From Euryarchaeota archaeon UBA229 (lineage in GTDB: Archaea > Thermoplasmatota > Poseidoniia > Poseidoniales > Poseidoniaceae): 5,616 bases of DNA. The stretch spans positions 785 through 6,400 of the forward strand of contig DAUW01000085.1 in NCBI GenBank assembly GCA_002505355.1, in the 5' to 3' direction. This document shows, piece by piece, positions 1-3,463 of the stretch. The translations under genes and the position numbers were made by a program. Under the pieces are notes generated by a model, which saw nothing but the letters and a program-made list of their open reading frames with translations, had not been told where the DNA came from and ran no database searches. How positions within the stretch are numbered: position 1 is the stretch's first letter; each line of letters starts with the position of its first letter.

Positions 1-233
1 GCGGCACCGACAAACAAGAAGAAGTAAGCACGGTTTGCGATTGGGCGGTGTAATTTATCGTCCCAGGCAGTATCCGTTGACATTACAACGCGACCCCACG
101 GCCGCACAATTGCGTATTTGACGATGTAGTACCCGATGACGGTGAAGATTATCGACAGGCCAACTTTGATCAGTGGATTTAATTCATTGGCTGCATCAAT
201 CTGGTCATTTATGGTATCCAAAATGTCACTCAT
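1..233 (-). CDS. MscS-family mechanosensitive channel, N-terminal part (cut by window edge)
   Basis: The first 77 residues read from an ATG at 231-233 and remain open to the left edge, so the C-terminal majority is missing. After a polar, acidic start (MSDILDTINDQIDAANEL) comes a hydrophobic helix at about residues 20-42. Next is a basic turn (VRPWGR), then the segment TAWDDKLHRPIANRAYFFLF at about 55-74. A 'T-x-W-D-D-x-L-x-x-P' stretch leading into the next hydrophobic helix is typical of the region ahead of the pore domain in small-conductance mechanosensitive channels, which release solutes on hypo-osmotic shock. The pore-lining helix and beta domain that would settle the family lie outside the window, so this is inference from a short N-terminus. 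Another polytopic membrane protein is possible. No strong ribosome site is seen before the ATG. The gene follows pirin in the same direction after 116 bp, probably with its own promoter. Confidence 0.6.
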   Translation of the reverse strand, partial: MSDILDTINDQIDAANELNPLIKVGLSIIFTVIGYYIVKYAIVRPWGRVVMSTDTAWDDKLHRPIANRAYFFLFVGA

Positions 234-282
234 ACTCTACACCGATGGTCGCTCGACTCACGAACCTTTTTTGATTGTTTTC

Positions 283-291
283 CTATTTACT
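283..291 (-). promoter_or_regulatory. Possible TATA box for the MscS-like gene
   Basis: On the minus strand this reads AGTAAATAG, an archaeal TATA-like element about 50 bases before the ATG at 233. A start of transcription about 25 bases downstream would leave a leader of roughly 28 bases. No clear BRE is seen. The match is weak and is supported mainly by position, between the inverted repeat at 295-313 and the gene start. Confidence 0.25.
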
Positions 292-294
292 GAG

Positions 295-313
295 ACACGA
301 CAAGATGTCGTGT
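295..313. repeat. 19-bp perfect inverted repeat in the pirin/MscS-like spacer
   Basis: ACACGACA and TGTCGTGT form a perfect 8+8 inverted repeat around the three bases AGA. It lies 37 bp past the pirin stop and 62 bp before the MscS-like ATG, directly upstream of the candidate TATA box. No T-run follows it in the direction of pirin transcription (the next minus-strand bases are CTCAGTAAATAGG), so a terminator reading is weak. An operator for the downstream gene, or an RNA hairpin at the pirin 3' end, fits better. Confidence 0.5.
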
Positions 314-349
314 TGACACATACATGGATACTTTGATTATTAGACGATT

Positions 350-1189
350 CTAAGCAAGAGTCCCATTTTGGTAATCTTGCACAGCTTGGTGTATTTCTTG
401 ACGAGTGTTCATCACAAATGGACCATATCTAGCGATTGGCTCGTTAATTTCTGGGCCAGCGAGCAATAAGAACTCAGCACCTGTTTTGCTACCTATGTTG
501 ATAGTTGTACCTTGATTCAATAGTACTAATTGACCGTCTCGAACTGATTTTCCTCCAATATCTGCTTCGCCACCGAACATGTATATCATGACGTTTAGCT
601 CATCCGCTATATTGTGAGTTATCTGCGCGCCAGCCTGCAATCGGTAGTGAACGAACTTGATTGGAATAACAGTGTCTATAACTGCCTCAATACCCATCGC
701 CTCACCTGCAATGACCTTCGCCCATACCTTGCCATCTTCTGATTGGGCTATCGGGAGTGATTCTGCTGGGATGTCTTGATACCTAGGAGGCATCATCTTG
801 TCTTTAGCTGGTAGATTTACCCAGATTTGAAAGCCGTGCATAACTCCGCCGCTTTCATAAAAGTCCGGGTGAGGTAACTCAGAATGAATTATGCCTTTAC
901 CAGCAGTCATCCATTGGACATCACCCGGATTTAGATCACCAGAGTTGCCGGCCGAGTCCGCATGTTGCATGTTGCCCTTGAGCATGTATGTGACCGTTTC
1001 AAAACCACGGTGTGGGTGGGACGGTGCGCCTATCGCTTCTTTTGGACCGTAATCAACCGGACCCATCTCGTCTAACAACAAAAATGGGGACATGAGTGAG
1101 CCCATCGCGACTGGTCGCCTTACTTTGAAACCGCCACCTTCGAGCACAGTATGGGTTGGAACTATTGTCTTAACACTACGTTCGGTCAA
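350..1189 (-). CDS. Pirin-family bicupin protein
   Basis: A complete 279-residue pirin, the usual family length (human pirin about 290). The N-terminal cupin carries the four metal ligands in standard spacing: His58 and His60 in HPHRGFETVTYML, and His102 and Glu104 in MTAGKGIIHSELP. The conserved NPGDVQWMTAGKGI and FQIWVNLP blocks are present. The C-terminal cupin ends with the pirin signature AGPEINEPIARYGPFVMNT (about 244-262) and a tail E-I-x-Q-A-V-x-D-Y. Family members bind Fe(II) or similar metals. Some act as quercetin dioxygenases and others as redox-sensing regulatory partners, so the substrate here cannot be read from sequence. The protein is cytoplasmic, with no signal peptide. The start is a TTG at 1187-1189. 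A TGA lies in frame at 1223-1225 with no ATG or GTG between, and GGTGA sits 4 bases before the TTG. The first internal ATG (residue 29) would remove conserved sequence. It is divergent from the glutaredoxin-like gene. Confidence 0.95.
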   Translation of the reverse strand: MTERSVKTIVPTHTVLEGGGFKVRRPVAMGSLMSPFLLLDEMGPVDYGPKEAIGAPSHPHRGFETVTYMLKGNMQHADSAGNSGDLNPGDVQWMTAGKGIIHSELPHPDFYESGGVMHGFQIWVNLPAKDKMMPPRYQDIPAESLPIAQSEDGKVWAKVIAGEAMGIEAVIDTVIPIKFVHYRLQAGAQITHNIADELNVMIYMFGGEADIGGKSVRDGQLVLLNQGTTINIGSKTGAEFLLLAGPEINEPIARYGPFVMNTRQEIHQAVQDYQNGTLA

Positions 1190-1193
1190 CTTC

Positions 1194-1198
1194 TCACC
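1194..1198 (-). promoter_or_regulatory. Ribosome site fixing the TTG start of pirin
   Basis: The minus strand reads GGTGA-GAAG-TTG, a core Shine-Dalgarno match four bases before the TTG. The same GGTGA plus four-base spacing occurs before the TTG of the hydrolase at 2177, so the two starts support each other. Confidence 0.65.
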
Positions 1199-1261
1199 AG
1201 TCTGGTTAACGAAACTATCTATTCAAAGCCTTGCTAGGGCCCGTGGATTAGGAAAACCAAC

Positions 1262-1269
1262 AATTAAAT
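1262..1269. promoter_or_regulatory. TATA-like element in the pirin/glutaredoxin divergent spacer
   Basis: AATTAAAT is the most AT-rich stretch of the 100-bp divergent spacer (1190-1289). Read on the plus strand, its centre is about 25 bases before the glutaredoxin-like ATG at 1290, the spacing expected if transcription starts at the ATG (leaderless). Read on the minus strand as ATTTAATT, it would give pirin a leader of about 50 bases, so one element could serve both genes. An alternative for pirin is TTTGAATAGATAG at 1215-1227, but that would place the transcript start almost on top of its ribosome site. Confidence 0.4.
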
Positions 1270-1289
1270 CATGATAGGTTGACAGTTTA

Positions 1290-1574
1290 ATGATTGATAT
1301 GGCTGAGTCTGTGATATTTGAACACGCTGCAAGTTCCGGAACTGATTTCTTGATGTATACTAGCAATTTTTGTGGTTATTGTAACGCTGCCAAGCGATTA
1401 TTCGCAAGCAAGAACCTAACATGCAAAGAATATAATTTCAACGAGCATGACGGTTTACGACAAGCGGTTGTTGAGGCTACTGGTCACCAAACTGTGCCGG
1501 TTATCTTTGATTTACGTGATGGGAATATCATGTTCATCGGCGGTTTTGATGAAACCCACGCCTATCTAAGATAA
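1290..1574 (+). CDS. Glutaredoxin-like thiol-disulfide protein (CGYC)
   Basis: This 94-residue protein has the glutaredoxin fold markers in order. They are beta strand DFLMYTS (19-25), redox motif Cys28-Gly-Tyr-Cys31, helix NAAKRLFASKNL, the cis-proline motif Thr68-Val69-Pro70 followed by VIF, and Gly84-Gly85-Phe-Asp-Glu, the usual IGG-x-D-E site for the thiol ligand. It should reduce disulfides or mixed disulfides in the cytoplasm. CGYC replaces the common CPYC. Compared with small bacterial glutaredoxins it has about 15 extra residues at the N-terminus. Two ATGs compete: 1290, with AGGTTGA seven bases upstream at 1276-1282, and 1299 (MAESV...), which would give 91 residues. The TATA-like box at 1262-1269 fits either as a leaderless start, and I keep the longer form. 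The electron donor is unknown: many archaea lack glutathione, so a thioredoxin-reductase-linked or NrdH-like role is possible. Its 3' end overlaps the convergent hydrolase by 9 bp. Confidence 0.9.
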   Translation: MIDMAESVIFEHAASSGTDFLMYTSNFCGYCNAAKRLFASKNLTCKEYNFNEHDGLRQAVVEATGHQTVPVIFDLRDGNIMFIGGFDETHAYLR

Positions 1575-2177
1575 ATCTGAAAATGTTGCAAGCCACTCCT
1601 TCAGGGAATCATGGTGTTCAACTGGAATCATGTGACCTTTGTCATGCTCTATCATTTCTATCGCCCACCCACAACCCTCAAACAAAGAGGCAATTGCAAA
1701 ACCGTCCTCCAATGATACCCGAACATCTCGCTTTCCATGCATCCAAAACATCCGCTTGCTATCTAATTCATTGAGTCTTAAGCGCAACTCCATCGGCCTT
1801 ACCAACCTCGTTCCAATGCAGATAATTCCTTGAATTCGATCGGCTACTGGTAGATGCATCAATTCTTGAGCCATCGCCCCACCCTGAGAAAAGCCACCAA
1901 CAACAAGCGGACCTTTGGGGGCTTCGTTACCGATTATGTGTTCTAGTTGAGACAAACTAGAATCGACATCGATTAACTCCCTACGCGATAAATTTGCTCG
2001 CCTTGTTGCATCGGCGTCATAGTCTTCATAGCGCCACCAGGTTTTACCTCTAATCGGGTGATTGTAACGAGCCTCAGGGACCAACAGGGTCCACCCAGCA
2101 GGAAGAATTTTCTCGGCAAACGGGCGCATCATCTCTGCATTACCAGTCATCCCATGCATCATGATTAGAGTAGGCAA
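1566..2177 (-). CDS. Alpha/beta hydrolase, carboxylesterase/phospholipase-like (Abhydrolase_2 type)
   Basis: A 203-residue serine hydrolase. The oxyanion region is His8-Gly-Met-Thr-Gly. The nucleophile elbow is Gly95-Phe-Ser97-Gln-Gly-Gly, the G-F-S-Q-G-G form typical of the YpfH/carboxylesterase-2 group. The acid is Asp151 in MHGKRDVRVS and the catalytic His is His182 in DKGHMIP. Middle blocks PEARY and WWRYEDYDADATRR match the same family. It should cleave a carboxylic ester or a related small substrate, and the exact substrate cannot be inferred. No signal peptide is seen, so it is cytoplasmic. The start is TTG at 2175-2177, preceded by GAGGTGA with four bases between. A TGA four codons upstream rules out a longer form. 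The protein therefore enters the first strand immediately and is slightly short at the N-terminus for its family. It is probably co-transcribed with the lipoprotein gene, whose stop lies 9 bp upstream. Confidence 0.9.
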   Translation of the reverse strand: MPTLIMMHGMTGNAEMMRPFAEKILPAGWTLLVPEARYNHPIRGKTWWRYEDYDADATRRANLSRRELIDVDSSLSQLEHIIGNEAPKGPLVVGGFSQGGAMAQELMHLPVADRIQGIICIGTRLVRPMELRLRLNELDSKRMFWMHGKRDVRVSLEDGFAIASLFEGCGWAIEMIEHDKGHMIPVEHHDSLKEWLATFSDLS

Positions 2178-2181
2178 GTAA

Positions 2182-2188
2182 TCACCTC
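2182..2188 (-). promoter_or_regulatory. Strong ribosome site of the hydrolase, overlapping the lipoprotein stop codon
   Basis: The minus strand reads TTTGAGGTGATTAC-TTG. GAGGTGA is a near-complete Shine-Dalgarno core four bases before the TTG start. The TGA stop of the lipoprotein (2187-2189) is embedded in it, so ribosomes ending on the first gene finish on the initiation site of the second, which indicates translational coupling. Confidence 0.75.
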
Positions 2189-3143
2189 AAAGTGACCATG
2201 CCTGAACTAGTGCTCCAGCAACTTTTAGATGGACTACAGAGGTTTCACCCTGCAGTGTTAATGTGATACGATGCTCTCCAGATTTGGAAGGAATTGTGCC
2301 AAAGGAACCTTTCTCTGTTGCCCCATTACCCCATGCTCTGGAGAGGGGTGATGAACCATCTTGCTGATCGCTTATTGTTAGCGAACCCGAGCCTTTACCA
2401 TCGATTTCAACATCCAAATACCAAACTAAGGTATCCCATGCTTCATCGGATGAATAGCCATCATCAAAGAATGTGTCATAGATTTCTTGGTCATTTTCAG
2501 TGTAAAGGTTGTCATGTAAATCACCGGCGCGGTAAAAGTAAACGTCGCCGGTGTAGCCGGTTTTCTTTTGGTTAAGGTTCATCCTTAGATTCTCGTTGCC
2601 ATCGCTATCCTGCCACACCAGGGTTTTGATGAAACCTTGGCGGCCGCTGAATACATAATCAAGTTCGTGCCCATCATCCGAAGTTGCCGATACTGTTACT
2701 TCGCCGTTGTAGATATTATCTGTGGTAGCGGTCCACTGTTGTCCCAGAAGTTGGAAGTTCCAAGTGTTTCCAATCGACCAAGGAAAGTTAAACACGGGCT
2801 GAGGCTCACCGTTTTCGTACACAGATAGACCGTCAATTGTGACACGTCCGAGGAATGGATTGTGGTTGATTACGGCATGACGCTGTGCTTCGCCCTCGCT
2901 GGATATACCGAGCATAAACAGACCGTCATCTTCTCTTACCTCAGCAACGACTAGGCGGGCACTGTCCTCACCAAATTGTGGAGTTATGAAAGTGTAAAGC
3001 CACTGGTCGCCGACTTGCCAATCTGGCAGCGCTAGTTCATCACCTGTAGTATCGCCAATTCCGCCTAGGTTTGACCCCTGATCGTTGATGCACCCTGCAA
3101 GGCTCAATGTCACCATCAGCACTGAGAGCAAGTAGGCACGCAT
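2187..3143 (-). CDS. Secreted lipoprotein of unknown function with paired W-x-[VI]-G motifs
   Basis: I do not recognise the family of this 318-residue protein. It opens with a short lipoprotein signal: Arg2, a hydrophobic core (residues 4-16) and the lipobox Leu15-Ala-Gly-Cys18. It should therefore be exported, lipidated at Cys18 and held on the outer face of the membrane. A Gly/Asp-rich linker follows (19-38). The mature part is acidic, rich in Trp, Tyr and beta-type sequence, with no obvious catalytic motif. Two segments resemble each other: DWQVGDQWLYTF (41-52) and PWSIGNTWNFQL (121-132), both W-x-[VI]-G-x-x-W. This pattern recurs in extracellular proteins of marine euryarchaea as I know them. 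The C-terminal 75 residues look like a beta-sandwich (GSLTIS..., HRITLTLQGETSVVHLKVAG). The start is ATG 3141-3143, with a modest GGTG four bases upstream. The alpha/beta hydrolase follows 9 bp downstream, implying an operon. Binding or cell-surface roles are possible but unproven. Confidence 0.85.
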   Translation of the reverse strand: MRAYLLSVLMVTLSLAGCINDQGSNLGGIGDTTGDELALPDWQVGDQWLYTFITPQFGEDSARLVVAEVREDDGLFMLGISSEGEAQRHAVINHNPFLGRVTIDGLSVYENGEPQPVFNFPWSIGNTWNFQLLGQQWTATTDNIYNGEVTVSATSDDGHELDYVFSGRQGFIKTLVWQDSDGNENLRMNLNQKKTGYTGDVYFYRAGDLHDNLYTENDQEIYDTFFDDGYSSDEAWDTLVWYLDVEIDGKGSGSLTISDQQDGSSPLSRAWGNGATEKGSFGTIPSKSGEHRITLTLQGETSVVHLKVAGALVQAWSL

Positions 3144-3208
3144 AACACACCGTAGATGGCTTCTTTTGAAAGCCTAACGCTTCATAGGTTATCTGCAATA
3201 ATGTTAGG

Positions 3209-3216
3209 TTTAAGTA
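3209..3216 (+). promoter_or_regulatory. TATA-like box of the small CxxC gene
   Basis: TTTAAGTA is centred about 25 bases before the ATG at 3238. No Shine-Dalgarno sequence lies between, so a leaderless transcript starting at the ATG is the simplest reading. It runs into the palindrome at 3212-3228, so a protein bound there would interfere with promoter use. On the minus strand the same stretch (TTTACTTAAA) could serve the lipoprotein gene with a leader of about 40 bases. Confidence 0.4.
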
Positions 3217-3228
3217 AATCATTTACTT
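3212..3228. promoter_or_regulatory. 17-bp palindrome, candidate operator in the lipoprotein/CxxC divergent spacer
   Basis: AAGTAAAT-C-ATTTACTT is a perfect 8+8 palindrome around one base. It lies 9 bp before the plus-strand ATG and 68 bp before the lipoprotein ATG, and it overlaps the TATA-like box. Length, symmetry and placement suit a dimeric repressor site controlling one or both genes. Because it is AT-rich, some chance of coincidence remains. Confidence 0.45.
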
Positions 3229-3237
3229 GCTAAATCC

Positions 3238-3423
3238 ATGCTCACTGAACCAACTATTGCCTTCTGTAAACAGTGTAAAAAAGAAACTGCAACTTATCAG
3301 TACCATGGAGCCGACCTGAAAAAACTTCAATTATGCAAAGAATGCTATAATGAATATCTTGCTGAGCAGATGGTCAACTATTGGAAAGAACACATTGCTG
3401 AGGAAGAACAACGAACAAGTTAA
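3238..3423 (+). CDS. Small double-CxxC (zinc-ribbon-like) protein, function unknown
   Basis: This 61-residue protein has two CxxC knuckles, Cys10-Lys-Gln-Cys13 and Cys33-Lys-Glu-Cys36, separated by 19 residues. That spacing is usual for a single-zinc ribbon or treble-clef knuckle. Between them lies a short beta-like stretch (TATYQYHGADLKKLQL). After the second knuckle comes an acidic amphipathic helix (about 37-58). Many archaeal mini zinc proteins look like this, and they may bind nucleic acid or a protein partner. I cannot assign a function. Support for a real gene comes from the paired cysteines, the intact frame, the lack of an overlapping gene on the other strand and the well-placed TATA-like box. 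No ribosome site precedes the ATG, as expected for a leaderless mRNA. It is convergent with hppA, with 40 bp between the stops and no clear terminator visible there. Confidence 0.75.
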   Translation: MLTEPTIAFCKQCKKETATYQYHGADLKKLQLCKECYNEYLAEQMVNYWKEHIAEEEQRTS

Positions 3424-3463
3424 GTTGCCCAACGATGTTCTGTTGTTGACTAATTTCTGTAGA

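Noticed and set aside
266..283. T-rich stretch (CCTTTTTTGATTGTTTTC) as a terminator
   Set aside because: The T-runs are on the plus strand, but no plus-strand gene ends here. On the transcribed minus strand they are A-runs.
136..336. 66-codon plus-strand open frame near the left edge
   Set aside because: Half of it lies opposite the MscS-like N-terminus, which has better protein character and an ATG. The rest runs across the spacer repeat and no start signal is seen.
2294..2575. 93-codon plus-strand open frame opposite the lipoprotein
   Set aside because: The product is His/Arg/Leu-rich without recognisable order, and the lipoprotein frame has a signal peptide and coherent protein-like sequence.
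3040..3222. 60-codon minus-strand open frame across the lipoprotein start
   Set aside because: It overlaps the lipoprotein signal peptide in another frame, has no ribosome site, and spans the promoter region and half the palindrome.
3424..3463. Terminator between the convergent CxxC gene and hppA
   Set aside because: Only a four-base stem (GTTG/CAAC) and short T-runs are present, too weak to call on either strand.
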